Notes: generated from the sequence alone by a model not told the origin. A stretch of 64,000 nucleotides of DNA from Tautonia rosea (GCF_012958305.1 NZ_JABBYO010000002.1:1-64000), one strand, 5' to 3'. Shown: positions 26,629-36,249, counted from the first letter of the stretch. Translations and numbers: made by a program.

Positions 26629-28419
26629 TCAGGGCGTTTCGGCGTCGGTCTCGGTGGCAGAGCCGTTCTCGGTGTCGGTGTCGGTGTCGGTGTCCGCTTC
26701 CGGTTCATCCGGTTCAATGGCAGGCGGATCAACGGGCGGGGGAGGGGGGCCGAACGGATCGTCGAAGACCAGCGCGTTGGCCCGCAGCAAGTTGCCGACC
26801 GACTGAGGCGTGGTGTTGCTCCGGGAGTAGGAGAAGATGGCGCGAGCGACTTCTCCCTTGGTCTCGTAGAGCTTGCCGAGGTTCGAGTCGGCCCCGAGTC
26901 GAAGCAAGGTTGCCGGGCGTCCCCGGACGGCTCGGGCATTGGTCGGGGGGAGCTTCAGGGCTTGCTCGAACAGATTGATTGCCTGATCGGGCATGGTGTC
27001 GTCGAGCTGAGCGAGGCCGAGGAAGTAGGTCGAGAACAGGTCGATCGACTCCTGGATCTCCTGGCGAACCTCGGCAGGAATCTGGGCGGCCTCTTCCATG
27101 CCGGCCACCCGGCGGAACCGGGCTCGGGTGAATTCCTGCTTGGCGTCGGCCAGGTCGCCGCGAAGCTGTCGGAGCCGAGCACCCAGGAGCGGGAAGTCGG
27201 GGCTGAAGTAAAAGTTGACGAACTGGATCGCCCGGACATATGCCGGGTCGTTGAACAGGGCGTACTCGACATTCAAGGGCAGATCCCACAGCTCGACCGT
27301 GTCGAGCCGATCGCCAAGGGCCGAAGCCCAGGCGTCTCGCTGCTCGGCGGGGTCGCGATGCAGGACCATCCGGTTCGCTCCGGCCAGATCGTTCTGCAGG
27401 AGCCGCATTTTGGGGGCAAAGTAGCCCCGACTGGAGTCGAGGTACACGCGGACGGTGTCCAGATTGGCTGCATTCGTCGCATAGGGAATCGAAGGGGCGG
27501 GCAGATCCAGACGATCCAGAACGATTGCCTCGGTCGCGGCCTGTTCGAGGGTGGCGATTCCCTGGCCGTCGGGGCCGGGAATGGCCAGGCCGATCCGGGT
27601 GTCAAACAGATAGGGGGTGCCGTCGATCAACGCGGCGCAGGTCCAGTAATAGGGCTCCTCAGCATCGTCAACCGGATAGCCGAGCATCGCCACGTCGACC
27701 CCGATCTGTCGGCAGAGGGCCATGAACGTCCACGAGCGATCGGCCCAGAGATCGCCCGGAATCTCCGAGCCGAAACCTCGGATGATCACATCGTAAGGCC
27801 GGGCAGGGACCGGGTTGACCCCCTGAGCCACCAGCGCCTCGGGCATCGGCGCTTCGGGGGGCACGAGCTGGACGTTCTGGACCGTCCAGTCAAAGAGCCT
27901 GCCCACGCGGTCGAACATCGAGCCTGGCCCGGCGACCCGAGAGGCGATGTTGTGGTAGAGCAGGCAGTCCTCAATGTGCCTTGCGTCCTTCAGCTCAAAG
28001 GCTCGATTCTCGAAATCGCTCGTCTGAAAGGGAGACTCGGCCAGTTGCTCATCAAGGTACGCTCGGGTCTCGTTCGGGAGCTGGAAATCGCTGTCGGGGT
28101 TGGACTTGAAGTAGTTATTCAGGTTCGCGGTGGCGATCGAGATATTCTGGCCGCCGGGAGTCAGCGGGGCCCGTTCAAGCAGGGTCACCACGTTGCGGAG
28201 CAAGGCCTCGCGCATTTCGGCGTCCATGCCGACCCCTCGGAAGGCATCGGCCCCTCGACTGGCCACGCCGTTGGATCGGTCCGCCCGGCCCGGATCGCGC
28301 GATCCTCCGGACAACGGGCGGGGAGGCGCGTCGTTGCCGCCGCAGCCGAGGGTCATTGCGCCGAGGATCAGGCCCAGCCCGATCGGGAGGAATTGCCAGC
28401 GGGATGATCGCCTTCGCAC
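26629..28419 (-). CDS. Lipoprotein with transglutaminase-like and TPR-like regions
   Basis: The 596-residue protein has a lipoprotein signal (GLGLILGAMTLGC, the lipobox Cys near residue 26). Residues about 150-290 (FDWTVQNVQLVP, DRSWTFMALCRQIGVDVAMLGYPVDD and YYWTCAALIDGTPYLFDTRIG) have the Cys/His/Asp layout of transglutaminase-like cysteine proteins, though the fold is inferred. The second half has helical repeats typical of TPRs (DQAINLFEQALKLPPTNAR and SNLGKLYETKGEVARAIFSYSRS). The C-terminal tail is acidic and contains a (DT)4 repeat encoded by four tandem GGTGTC hexamers on the plus strand. It is anchored at a membrane facing the periplasm. Confidence 0.8.
   Translation of the reverse strand: MRRRSSRWQFLPIGLGLILGAMTLGCGGNDAPPRPLSGGSRDPGRADRSNGVASRGADAFRGVGMDAEMREALLRNVVTLLERAPLTPGGQNISIATANLNNYFKSNPDSDFQLPNETRAYLDEQLAESPFQTSDFENRAFELKDARHIEDCLLYHNIASRVAGPGSMFDRVGRLFDWTVQNVQLVPPEAPMPEALVAQGVNPVPARPYDVIIRGFGSEIPGDLWADRSWTFMALCRQIGVDVAMLGYPVDDAEEPYYWTCAALIDGTPYLFDTRIGLAIPGPDGQGIATLEQAATEAIVLDRLDLPAPSIPYATNAANLDTVRVYLDSSRGYFAPKMRLLQNDLAGANRMVLHRDPAEQRDAWASALGDRLDTVELWDLPLNVEYALFNDPAYVRAIQFVNFYFSPDFPLLGARLRQLRGDLADAKQEFTRARFRRVAGMEEAAQIPAEVRQEIQESIDLFSTYFLGLAQLDDTMPDQAINLFEQALKLPPTNARAVRGRPATLLRLGADSNLGKLYETKGEVARAIFSYSRSNTTPQSVGNLLRANALVFDDPFGPPPPPVDPPAIEPDEPEADTDTDTDTENGSATETDAETP
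26671..26694 (+). repeat. Four tandem GGTGTC hexamers inside a coding region
   Basis: Four perfect copies of GGTGTC run head to tail. On the minus strand they encode alternating Asp-Thr in the acidic tail of the lipoprotein gene. Because the unit is six bases, changes in copy number would add or remove dipeptides without a frameshift. Confidence 0.75.
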
Positions 28420-28647
28420 GGGGGTCGCTCTCCGGGTGCGTCGTCGCGTGGTGCGGACTCGTGGGAACGTTCGGTTCGACGGGGCACGAATCTCCGATGC
28501 ATCGCATCGTTCTGGATCCGAGGAAGACCCCCGACTTATTGTGACCGATTTCGGGTCGCTCGGCGAGTCGTGCCTGGGTGAAGGGTCTCAACTCACCGCA
28601 TGGATATTCTCCGCTACGATGTCCGGTGGCCGATGGTTCGAAGCCGA

Positions 28648-29493
28648 TCAACGGGGTTGGGAGGTCTCCTCGATGGCCGCTCGAATCCGAAGGCAAGTGC
28701 GCATCAAGGGTTCCAGATCGTCGAGACGAAGCGCGTTGGGTCCATCGGAAAGCGCCTCCTCAGGTTTCGGGTGCACCTCCAGAAAGAGGGCATCACACCC
28801 GGCGGCCACGGCCGCGCGAGCAAGAAACGGGACCATTTCCCGCTCTCCGCTTGTGACCCCCTGGCCGGCACTCGGAAGCTGAACCGAGTGGGTCGCGTCG
28901 AAGACCACCGGAGCGCCGGTCTTCTGCATGATCGGGATGGCCCGAAAGTCGTTGACCAGGCGTCCGTAGCCGAAGGTCGTCCCCCGCTCGGTCAGCAAGA
29001 CTCGGGAGGCCCCAGCCGCCTGAAGCTTGGCAACGACGTGCTCCATGTCCCAGGGAGCCATGAATTGCCCCTTCTTGACGTTCACGGCGCGCTTCGTCTC
29101 GGCGCAAGCAAGGAGCAGGTCGGTCTGCCGGGCGAGGAAGGCCGGAATCTGAAGCAAATCGACAACCGAGGCGACCGGCTCGGCCTGGATCGACTCATGC
29201 ACGTCGGTCGTCACCGGCAGTCCGGTTGCGCCTTTGATCCGCTCGAAGGTCCGCAGGCCCTCGTCGACCCCTGGCCCTCGGAAGCTCCCCTTCGACGTGC
29301 GGTTGGCCTTGTCGAACGAGGCCTTGAAGACGACTGGAATGCCCAGGTCGTCCCGGAGCCTCGCCAGGCGATCGGCGATCCGATCGGTCAGGTCGCCCGG
29401 CTCGATCACGCAAGGTCCAGCGATCAGGGCCAGGGGCTGCCCCCGGCCGATTCGGCTTGGGCCGATGGACACGGGATTCTCAGGGGGGCTCAC
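28648..29493 (-). CDS. kdsA: 2-dehydro-3-deoxyphosphooctonate aldolase (KDO-8-phosphate synthase)
   Basis: The protein of about 281 residues matches KdsA throughout: [27 protein letters not shown], the metal/PEP-binding [41 protein letters not shown] and [15 protein letters not shown]. The enzyme condenses phosphoenolpyruvate with arabinose-5-phosphate to form KDO-8-phosphate for lipopolysaccharide. This fits a planctomycete with LPS-like outer membrane. A GTG at 29493 with AAGGA eight bases upstream is the best start; a TTG eight codons further upstream is an alternative. No other kds gene is adjacent. Confidence 0.95.
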   Translation of the reverse strand: MSPPENPVSIGPSRIGRGQPLALIAGPCVIEPGDLTDRIADRLARLRDDLGIPVVFKASFDKANRTSKGSFRGPGVDEGLRTFERIKGATGLPVTTDVHESIQAEPVASVVDLLQIPAFLARQTDLLLACAETKRAVNVKKGQFMAPWDMEHVVAKLQAAGASRVLLTERGTTFGYGRLVNDFRAIPIMQKTGAPVVFDATHSVQLPSAGQGVTSGEREMVPFLARAAVAAGCDALFLEVHPKPEEALSDGPNALRLDDLEPLMRTCLRIRAAIEETSQPR

Positions 29494-29749
29494 GGGGCGT
29501 GTCCTTTCTCGATTCAAGCCTTCGGGCGCGATCGTTGGGGTGTCGGGTTCGTTCCGCGAATCTTACCAGGCCAGCCGGAACCAGCCAGCCCGGTTCGTGG
29601 TCCTGTCTGATTGGGGAGACGGGCGGTCGCATCGCCCCCTGGCTCCGGTCGGCCGATCGGTGTAGGTTACGGCTTTGACCACCGGAGCCGGAACTAAGGA
29701 CCCGAGCCGGTCGCGTCATTGATCCCGCTCTCTGGAAGGACAACCCCCG

Positions 29750-30613
29750 ATGCGTCTGCTAACCGTCGCTACGGAACGTGGCCCGAGGGCGTGCGCCGAG
29801 CGAGACGGCCGCTACGTCGATCTCAACGCCGCTGATCCGGCCGTTCCATCCTCCGTCCGCGACCTCCTTGCCGAGGGTCCTGAGGGCCTGGCCCGAGCCC
29901 GCCAGGCTGCCTCGACCGGCTCGGTGAGCCTTGATCCCAAAGCTTCGCGATTGCTGGCCCCGGTGCCCGACCCTCGCAAAATCATCTGCCTCGGCCTTAA
30001 CTACCGCGACCACGCAATTGAGACCGGTGCGAAGATCCCCGAAGAGCCGATCCTCTTTAGCAAGTACCCGACCTCCTTGATTGGTCATGAGGCTCCGATC
30101 CAGGTGCCGAAAGTCTGCCATGAGGTCGATTACGAGGCCGAACTGGTCATTGTCATCGGCCTTCCCGGTCGGGACATTCCCGCCTCTGAAGCGATGGACC
30201 ACGTCGCCGGCTATGCCGTCGGCCACGACGTTTCGGCCCGAGACTGGCAGCTGCGCAAGCCCGGCGGTCAGTGGATGTCTGGCAAGACGTTCGACACCTT
30301 TGCCCCCGTCGGTCCTTACCTCGTCACTGCCGACGAGGTTCCCGACCCCCACAGTCTGGGCATCCGGCTGCGACTCAACGGCCGCCTGATGCAGGACTCC
30401 AGCACCTCGCAACTGATCTTCCGGGTCCCCGAGACGATCGCCTACCTCTCCCAGATCATGACTCTCGAACCCGGCGACCTGATCTTTACCGGCACCCCTC
30501 CCGGCGTCGGCATGGCCCGCAAACCCCCCGTCTGGCTCAAGCCCGGCGACGTTGTCGAGGTTGAGATCGACGGCCTCGGCACCCTCCGTAACTCGGTCGA
30601 AGCGCGGCCGTGA
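29750..30613 (+). CDS. Fumarylacetoacetate hydrolase family protein
   Basis: The 287-residue protein has the FAH-fold signature: KIICLGLNYRDHAIETG, EPILFSKYPTSLIGHEAPI, the metal-binding HEVDYEAELVIVIG, VGHDVSARDWQ, and the C-terminal DLIFTGTPPGVGMARKP. Members cleave or hydrate beta-diketo acids and include hydratases, oxaloacetate decarboxylases and 2,4-diketo-3-deoxy-sugar acid hydrolases, so the substrate is open. The ATG has GGAAGGA about ten bases upstream. It is divergently arranged with kdsA. Confidence 0.92.
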   Translation: MRLLTVATERGPRACAERDGRYVDLNAADPAVPSSVRDLLAEGPEGLARARQAASTGSVSLDPKASRLLAPVPDPRKIICLGLNYRDHAIETGAKIPEEPILFSKYPTSLIGHEAPIQVPKVCHEVDYEAELVIVIGLPGRDIPASEAMDHVAGYAVGHDVSARDWQLRKPGGQWMSGKTFDTFAPVGPYLVTADEVPDPHSLGIRLRLNGRLMQDSSTSQLIFRVPETIAYLSQIMTLEPGDLIFTGTPPGVGMARKPPVWLKPGDVVEVEIDGLGTLRNSVEARP

Positions 30614-30933
30614 CGGATGTTGCACTCCCGGAAACCCGCCACGACTCCTCAGCCCACACGCGGTCTTCCGGGTGGACGGGCAGATTCAGAGGCGTCCGGG
30701 AATCGATCGACGAGGCCGACATGCTCGTCGTCATCGGAGGAGTCGTCATCGGGTAATCCCTCTCCGGCGCTTCATCCCAGTCATCACTCGGGGCAACGAG
30801 CCGCGTTGATGACTCCTCCCAATCCCGATGATCCCAGTCTCCGGAGCGTGGGATCGGACGAGTCGGTCGTTCTTGCCGGCGACATTGCCGGGAGCGTTGA
30901 ACGGACACTATCAGAGTCTGGAGCACTGGATCG
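30614..30933. other. Intergenic region, no gene recognised
   Basis: These 320 bases after the FAH-family gene contain no frame with a convincing start, ribosome binding site or domain. They hold the promoter of the downstream TIGR03067 gene if that gene is transcribed separately. No tRNA or strong hairpin was seen. Confidence 0.35.
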
Positions 30934-31389
30934 ATGATCGGATTCCTTCGCCTCGTTGCCGTGCTTCTGGTGATCCCAGCATCGGACAACGCTCCCGAGC
31001 AGGCCGACGACCTGGCTCGCCATCAAGGGACCTGGGCCGTCGAGCGGTCGGTCCGGGATGGCAAGGACGGGCCGGTCGAGGTGATGAAGGAGATCGTCCG
31101 GGTAGTCGACGGAAACCGGATCGTCTGGAAACGCTCGGGCGATTCCTTCGCCGCAACAACGTTCGAGCTGGATCCAGACGCCGACCCGAAGACGATCGAC
31201 CTGATTCCTGAAGGCGGGCGGAATCGGGGGGATCGGGTGCTTGGAATCTACCGGTTCGACGACGATCGGTTGGTCATTTGCACGGCGGATGCCGGCAAGG
31301 CTCGGCCGACTCGCTTCGCCGCGGAACAGGGAGACGGACAGACGCTGATGACCTTCCGGCCCGTCGAGGCCGAAGCCACCGTTCCTTGA
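30934..31389 (+). CDS. TIGR03067 domain secreted protein
   Basis: The 151-residue protein has a short hydrophobic leader (residues 2-16, IGFLRLVAVLLVIPA). It then shows the planctomycete TIGR03067 pattern: LARHQGTWAVERSVRDGKDG, a middle IVWKRSGDSFAATTFELDPDADPKTIDLIP, and LGIYRFDDDRLVICTADAGKARPTRF. This lipocalin-like family is expanded in planctomycetes and its function is unknown. The start codon is well placed. The next rightward gene begins at 31653. Confidence 0.88.
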   Translation: MIGFLRLVAVLLVIPASDNAPEQADDLARHQGTWAVERSVRDGKDGPVEVMKEIVRVVDGNRIVWKRSGDSFAATTFELDPDADPKTIDLIPEGGRNRGDRVLGIYRFDDDRLVICTADAGKARPTRFAAEQGDGQTLMTFRPVEAEATVP

Positions 31390-31652
31390 GGAAACGCAAC
31401 ATCCTCGGAAGTGATTTGGCCGGAGCGGTTTCCGGGCGGGGACTTGTTCCGAGAGCCATCGGGGGGGACAATGTTCAACGTCGGGTCAACGCGCGGGACG
31501 CACCATCGCCGATGCCCAGCCCGACGCGACCGATCCTGCCAGGTGCTTTGTCTTTCGGGACGAGGCCCATCCCCCCATTGACCACCCGAACGCCCGATCC
31601 GTCCCGCGTGCTCGACGCGGAGGCGAGCCGGGCCGCAGGAGTGCGCCGCGCA

Positions 31653-32927
31653 ATGACGACCCCGATCGACCCCTCGGAACGGCTCGATGTGCCGTTCTCG
31701 GCTCCGTTCGTGCATCGCTTGCGGATGACCCGAGACGTGCTTGGTGACGATTCCGAAGTGCTCGCCGAACTGCTAGAGCCTTCTGGAGACCGGCTCGCCC
31801 GCGTCCAGTTCTGGGTTGATGGCCCGGTCGCCGAGGCCCGGCCAGGACTGCTCGACGCGCTTAGCTCCTTCGCCCATCGCTACGCCGATCGGCTCCACGT
31901 TGTGGGCGACCCGATCTTCGTGACCGGTGGCGAAGGGATCAAGAACGATATTCAGGGCCTGGAGCAGATGCTCCGCGCGTTCAATGAGGCCGATCTCGAT
32001 CGCCGCAGCTACATTGTGGTAATCGGCGGTGGCGCCGTCCTCGATGCCGTCGGCTTCGCCGCGGCGATCGCCCACCGAGGGATCCGCCTCGTTCGGTTGC
32101 CAACCACCACGCTCGCCCAGGCCGATTCGGGTGTCGGGGTGAAAAATGCCGTCAACCTCTTCGGCAAGAAAAACTGGCTTGGCGCATTCGCCGTCCCCTG
32201 GGCGGTGGTGAACGATGAGGCCTTGCTCGAATCGTTGCCCGATCGCGACTATGTTTCCGGCTTCTCCGAGGCGGTGAAAGTCTCCTTGCTCAAGGACCCG
32301 GATGCGTTCGATCGTCTTTGCCAGAACGCCGCCCGTATCCGCCGACGGGACCCTGAGGCTTCCCGATCCGCCATCCGAGACTCGGTCCGGATGCACCTGA
32401 ACCACATCACCCGAGGGGGTGACCCCTTCGAGGCGCTCGAAGCCCGTCCGCTCGACTTCGGCCACTGGTCGGCCCACAAGCTTGAGCCGCTCAGCGGATT
32501 CTCCCTCCGCCACGGCGAAGCGGTTGGGATCGGCGTGGCGATCGACACGGTCTATTCCTCGATCGCGCTTGGCCTCGATCCGCTCGTGGCCGATCGCGTG
32601 CTCCAGTGTCTGGCCGATCTGGGCCTGCCGCTCGATGACCCCGCGCTGGACGAGACAGACCACCTGTTCCTTGGCCTGGAAGAGTTCCGCCAGCACCTCG
32701 GCGGTCGGCTGACCCTGACGATGGTTCCCGCAGTCGGCCGGCTGATCGACGTGCATGAAGTCGACGGCGACGCCATGCGATCAGCCATCGCTCAGGTTCG
32801 CGATCGCGCCCGAAGCCTCGGTACCCCCCGGGTCGAGCGCACCGGAGCCCCAATCCATCCTGGTGGTTGCGCAGGGCAGGCGAAGGAGACTGGCCGACGG
32901 GAGACCTTGCTCTGGGCAGGACGTTGA
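31653..32927 (+). CDS. EboD-like 3-dehydroquinate synthase homologue
   Basis: The protein of about 424 residues belongs to the sugar phosphate cyclase family. NAD loop: YIVVIGGGAVLDAVGFAAA; substrate/NAD block: RLPTTTLAQADSGVGVKNAVN; metal ligands: FGHWSAHKLE and LRHGEAVGIG. The VKN, GKKNWLGAF and GGDPFE segments resemble the EboD branch (eustigmatophyte-type ebo cluster) more than AroB of the shikimate pathway. Ebo clusters also contain prenyltransferase and other genes, and none is present here. The ATG at 31653 has AGGAG upstream; longer starts (for example 31512) are possible. The product of this enzyme is not known. Confidence 0.85.
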   Translation: MTTPIDPSERLDVPFSAPFVHRLRMTRDVLGDDSEVLAELLEPSGDRLARVQFWVDGPVAEARPGLLDALSSFAHRYADRLHVVGDPIFVTGGEGIKNDIQGLEQMLRAFNEADLDRRSYIVVIGGGAVLDAVGFAAAIAHRGIRLVRLPTTTLAQADSGVGVKNAVNLFGKKNWLGAFAVPWAVVNDEALLESLPDRDYVSGFSEAVKVSLLKDPDAFDRLCQNAARIRRRDPEASRSAIRDSVRMHLNHITRGGDPFEALEARPLDFGHWSAHKLEPLSGFSLRHGEAVGIGVAIDTVYSSIALGLDPLVADRVLQCLADLGLPLDDPALDETDHLFLGLEEFRQHLGGRLTLTMVPAVGRLIDVHEVDGDAMRSAIAQVRDRARSLGTPRVERTGAPIHPGGCAGQAKETGRRETLLWAGR

Positions 32928-33006
32928 AGCCGTCCCTCAGTTTTCGCTACGATCATTTCCTTCCTCCCCCCCACGGTCCCACCGAGCCCGACGGCCTGTG
33001 TTCGCC

Positions 33007-33645
33007 ATGCCCCGACGCCGATCTCCCGTCGACACGACGGGGACTTTCTTCCGACTCGATCAATTGCAGCCTCCCTTGAACTGGCCCGAGTTTTTCGGCA
33101 ATGAAGGGCCGGTCGAGGTGGAGGTTGGTCCGGGCAAGGGGGTGTATCTCGCCCATGCCGGCGCGGAGCAACCGGAGACGAACTTTGTTGGCGTTGAGCT
33201 GGCGAAGAAGTACGCAGCCCTGGCCGCCCAGCGTGTCGTGAAGGCGGGGCTCGGGAATGTCCGGGTCGTGGCTGGTGATGCGCAAAAATTCCTCGATGAG
33301 TTCGTGCCTGATCGGTCGATCGAGGTCCTGCACGTTTACTTCCCCGACCCCTGGTGGAAGAAGCGGCACCGCAAGCGACGGGTGGTCAACGAGCGGTTCG
33401 TTGCTCGGGCGTCGAAGGTGGTGAAGGTGGGAGGAGAGCTTCGCCTGATGACCGACGTCGAGGAGTATTTCCGGGAGAGTGTGGCCTTGATCTCCGCACA
33501 TCCGGGGTTCGAGCCGATCGACGAGTCTCGGGTCGAGGCCGGCGACGCCTGGCAGATCCAGACGAACTTTGCCAATAAATTCCGGGTCGAGGGCCGGCCG
33601 TTCTTCGGCGAACGGTATCGGGTGCTCGCGACCGTCGAGGCTTGA
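33007..33645 (+). CDS. trmB: tRNA (guanine-N7-)-methyltransferase
   Basis: The protein of about 212 residues is TrmB-like: SAM-binding VEVEVGPGKGVYLAHAG, the NFVGVELAKKYA acidic block, RVVAGDAQKFL, and the family signature HVYFPDPWWKKRHRKRR. It methylates G46 in the variable loop of many tRNAs. It is close to the usual length of TrmB (about 210-240). The ATG at 33007 opens MPRRRSPVDTTGTFF, and the upstream codons look non-coding. A small DUF374 gene follows on the same strand after 91 bases, with a hairpin between. Confidence 0.93.
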   Translation: MPRRRSPVDTTGTFFRLDQLQPPLNWPEFFGNEGPVEVEVGPGKGVYLAHAGAEQPETNFVGVELAKKYAALAAQRVVKAGLGNVRVVAGDAQKFLDEFVPDRSIEVLHVYFPDPWWKKRHRKRRVVNERFVARASKVVKVGGELRLMTDVEEYFRESVALISAHPGFEPIDESRVEAGDAWQIQTNFANKFRVEGRPFFGERYRVLATVEA

Positions 33646-33736
33646 TCTGGTCGGGAAGGCTCGGGTCGGGTAGGCTCCCGATCCGAGGAAGGTCGGGCGG
33701 ATTACGCAAAGGATCGCAGGCAAGGAGGCCGGAGCG

Positions 33737-34402
33737 ATGAAGATTCAGCACCCTTTGCTGTTTTCGACCGTCGGAACGGTCGGGGCGTGGGGCATCCGTC
33801 GGCTTGTCGGGTCGAACCATTTCCATTTCCGCTACGAGGACCCGAGGGTCAATCCCGAGGTCGCCCGACGGCTCGGCACGCGTTACATTTATGCCTTCTT
33901 CCATGAGGTCATGCTCTTTCCAGCCTACTTCTGGGCCTGGCCTGAGATGCAGATCCTCATCAGCGACCACCGGGACGGCGAGTACATCACCCGGGTCGTC
34001 CGCAAGCTCGGCTTCGGGGTTGTCCGGGGCTCGACGACCCGAGGTGGTGCTCGGGCTCTCAAGGAGATGATCGCCCGGATCGACCGGGGTCATCTCTGCG
34101 TCACCCCCGATGGCCCCCGAGGCCCCCGGCGCCACGTCCATCAGGGATTGATCTACCTCGCTGCCAAAACCGGCTGGCCGATCGTCGGCGCAGGCATGGC
34201 CTTCCATCGCCCCTGGCGGGCCAATAGCTGGGACCGCTTCGCCGTCCCTCGGCCCTTCCGGGCGGCCTGCTGTGTTGCTCCGGCTCCCGTGGCGGTTCCG
34301 AGCGACATCGACCGCGAGGGGATCGAACACTACCGCCTTGAGGTCGAGGCCCGCATGAACCGCGCGACCGACGAGGCCGAGGCCTGGGTCGAGCACCTCT
34401 GA
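33737..34402 (+). CDS. DUF374 family lysophospholipid acyltransferase-like protein
   Basis: The 221-residue protein matches the DUF374 branch of PlsC-like acyltransferases: YIYAFFHEVMLFPAYFW (His of the H-x4-D-like motif), ILISDHRDGEYITRVV, GFGVVRGSTTRGGARALKEM and VTPDGPRGPRRHVHQGLIYLA. The enzymes are thought to transfer acyl groups in lipid A or phospholipid pathways, but their reaction is unproved. It follows trmB on the same strand. The downstream end is 24 bases from a decayed Uma2 gene on the opposite strand. Confidence 0.85.
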   Translation: MKIQHPLLFSTVGTVGAWGIRRLVGSNHFHFRYEDPRVNPEVARRLGTRYIYAFFHEVMLFPAYFWAWPEMQILISDHRDGEYITRVVRKLGFGVVRGSTTRGGARALKEMIARIDRGHLCVTPDGPRGPRRHVHQGLIYLAAKTGWPIVGAGMAFHRPWRANSWDRFAVPRPFRAACCVAPAPVAVPSDIDREGIEHYRLEVEARMNRATDEAEAWVEHL

Positions 34403-34425
34403 GCCTGCGAGGGTTGGCTCGTCAC

Positions 34426-34987
34426 TCACTCCGCCACGCTCGGAGGAAAGCACGATCGGATCGGGCATCGGAAGCCGGGGAGGACGGTCGCCCCGTCCAG
34501 TCTCATCGCTGTCGTTCAGGACTCTGATCGACGCCGTCCCGTCGTAAACGTAGACCTGCCGAAGCTTTGGCAAGACGAGCCAGACGAGGGCCGATCCGGC
34601 GTTGAGACAATCGTGGACCCGATCGAGCACATCCTCGAACGGGTCGGATGGGCTGACGACCTCGACGGCGAGGTCCGGAACGACCTCCCAGCCGTTTTCC
34701 CGAGGAATCGCTTGGTCAAGCGGCCAACGACCGGCCGAGACAAACGCGACATCAGGCCGACGACGGAGCAGGGGGGCTCGTCACAGCGTAAAGAGCATTT
34801 CGGAAACGATAATCCCAGAGCCGTGGTCGTCAACGTAACGAGAGAGTTGGCTGTGGATTCGTGATACGATCCAGACGGATTCCGTCCCCATCGGCGGTTG
34901 CTCCACCAGTTGATCGTCAATGACCTCGAAGAATCCGTCGGGATCACCTGGTCGGAGATCGGCGTCGGTCGATGTGGAAGTCGCCAT
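34426..34987 (-). pseudogene. Uma2 family endonuclease, broken by an in-frame stop and a frameshift
   Basis: The first 68 codons give an intact Uma2 N-terminus (FFEVIDDQLVEQPPMGTESV and SGIIVSEMLFTL). Then a TGA at 34781-34783 interrupts it. The same frame continues as RRRPDVAFVSAGRWPL, VVPDLAVEVVSPSD and ALVWLVLPKLRQVYVYD, which are diagnostic of Uma2. After VLNDSDE, one extra base shifts the frame; the other frame gives LDGATVLPGFRCPI and a TGA at 34426. So the gene carries a nonsense codon and a +1 frameshift. The ATG at 34987 still has a GGGAGG ribosome binding site. Uma2 proteins have a PD-(D/E)XK-like fold and are often expanded in cyanobacteria and planctomycetes. Confidence 0.85.
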
Positions 34988-35259
34988 CGGTCAGCCTCCC
35001 GGAGCCCTGGCCGGCTTGGGGTCGTCCTGGCCGGTCCCTTCCAGTTTACCAGCCCGACGCACGGTCGTTCATTGGGAGTCCAACGGTTCGCCTCTCGAAT
35101 GGTCGAATCGCGCGTTGACTCCGAGCGATGCGGGCCGCACAATGGAAGGGCCGGCGAGGTATCGCTCGCACGTTTCCTCTCATGTGAACAGTTGATGAAT
35201 CGGTTGGCTTTCGTTCCCCCCGCCCTGGTGTTGGTCGTCGCACCGGACGAGGCCATCCG

Positions 35260-36249
35260 ATGAGCGACCCCACGTCGCGCCGGAGCTTTGGCGAGCCCAT
35301 GCAACCCTTCTCTCATCTCTCGACCGAAAGTTCTCGCTGGAAGCCCGTTTACGAGGACCTGCTGCGCATCGTCCTTTCCAGCGGGGCGCATGGTCAGATT
35401 GTGGACGTCCGTGATGCGCTGCGGGGGGTGGTCAAGGCTGATCGCCCCCTGGTCATGATGTGCCCGCACCCCGACGACGGGGCCATTACCGCGGCTTGCA
35501 TGCTCCACGAATTCGCCGTGGAGCGCGGTTTGCCGGTCATCGAGGTGCTCGTCTTCGCGGGAGAGCGGAACGTCGATGCCCCTTGGTTGAACAACCAGAA
35601 GAAAGTCACTGTCCGCGAAAAGGAATTCCGACTCGAATGTGACGTCTTGGGCGCTGAGCCGGTCTGCTGGGACCTTGACGCCTACCGGAGCCCCGGCTAC
35701 CGTCCCACGGCCGCCGACCTCGACAAGATCGTTGGCTGGTTCGATCAGCGGAAGCCCGGCGCCCTGATCATCCCCCCGGCGACCGATGCCCACATGGCCC
35801 ACCGGATGACCCGATGCTTCGCCGCCATTGGCCTGATCGGCGCCGGCCTGAGCGACACGATGGTCATGAGCGGTTGGACCCCCTGGGGCCCCTTGCCCCA
35901 GCCGAACGCCTTCTTCACCTACGACGAGCAGGCCGAACGCACCAAGGAATGGGCGATCAACTGCCACGCCTCGCAGGTCAAGCTGACCGATTACACGGAA
36001 TTCTGCAACCATCTCGGCCGGGCCTACGCCGCCTTGACCCGAGAATGGTCCGAGGGGCACAGCCTCTCCGGCGGCCGACCCTCTCGGGCCGATGTGAACT
36101 CCGTCGGTGTTGAACTGTTTCGCATTGAGCGCTTCGATCCCACCCGCGCCGATCTGCTCGCCAGCGACCCCATCCAGATCGCCCTGGGCATCCTCGGTGG
36201 CCACCTCGACCCGTCGAACCTGCAGGATCTCGTTCCCGCCACGGCCTGA
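35260..36249 (+). CDS. PIG-L/LmbE family deacetylase
   Basis: The 329-residue protein has the PIG-L zinc-site motif MCPHPDDGAITAACM near residue 70; the usual HPDDE reads HPDDG, and the second His pair is DAHMAHRM near 180. The family deacetylates GlcNAc-containing substrates. The N-terminal 55 residues have no recognised motif. The next gene, nagB, begins 101 bases downstream on the same strand, so the pair may process an amino sugar by deacetylation then deamination (inference). The HPDDG change is near the active site but leaves the ligands His and Asp intact. Confidence 0.82.
   Translation: MSDPTSRRSFGEPMQPFSHLSTESSRWKPVYEDLLRIVLSSGAHGQIVDVRDALRGVVKADRPLVMMCPHPDDGAITAACMLHEFAVERGLPVIEVLVFAGERNVDAPWLNNQKKVTVREKEFRLECDVLGAEPVCWDLDAYRSPGYRPTAADLDKIVGWFDQRKPGALIIPPATDAHMAHRMTRCFAAIGLIGAGLSDTMVMSGWTPWGPLPQPNAFFTYDEQAERTKEWAINCHASQVKLTDYTEFCNHLGRAYAALTREWSEGHSLSGGRPSRADVNSVGVELFRIERFDPTRADLLASDPIQIALGILGGHLDPSNLQDLVPATA

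Noticed and set aside
26962-28407. A 481-codon plus-strand frame opposite the lipoprotein gene
   Set aside because: It is a mirror frame of a well-supported lipoprotein gene and has no motif or ribosome binding site.
33660-33690. Hairpin between trmB and the DUF374 gene as a terminator
   Set aside because: The stem is imperfect, there is no T run, and the next gene is on the same strand only a few dozen bases away.
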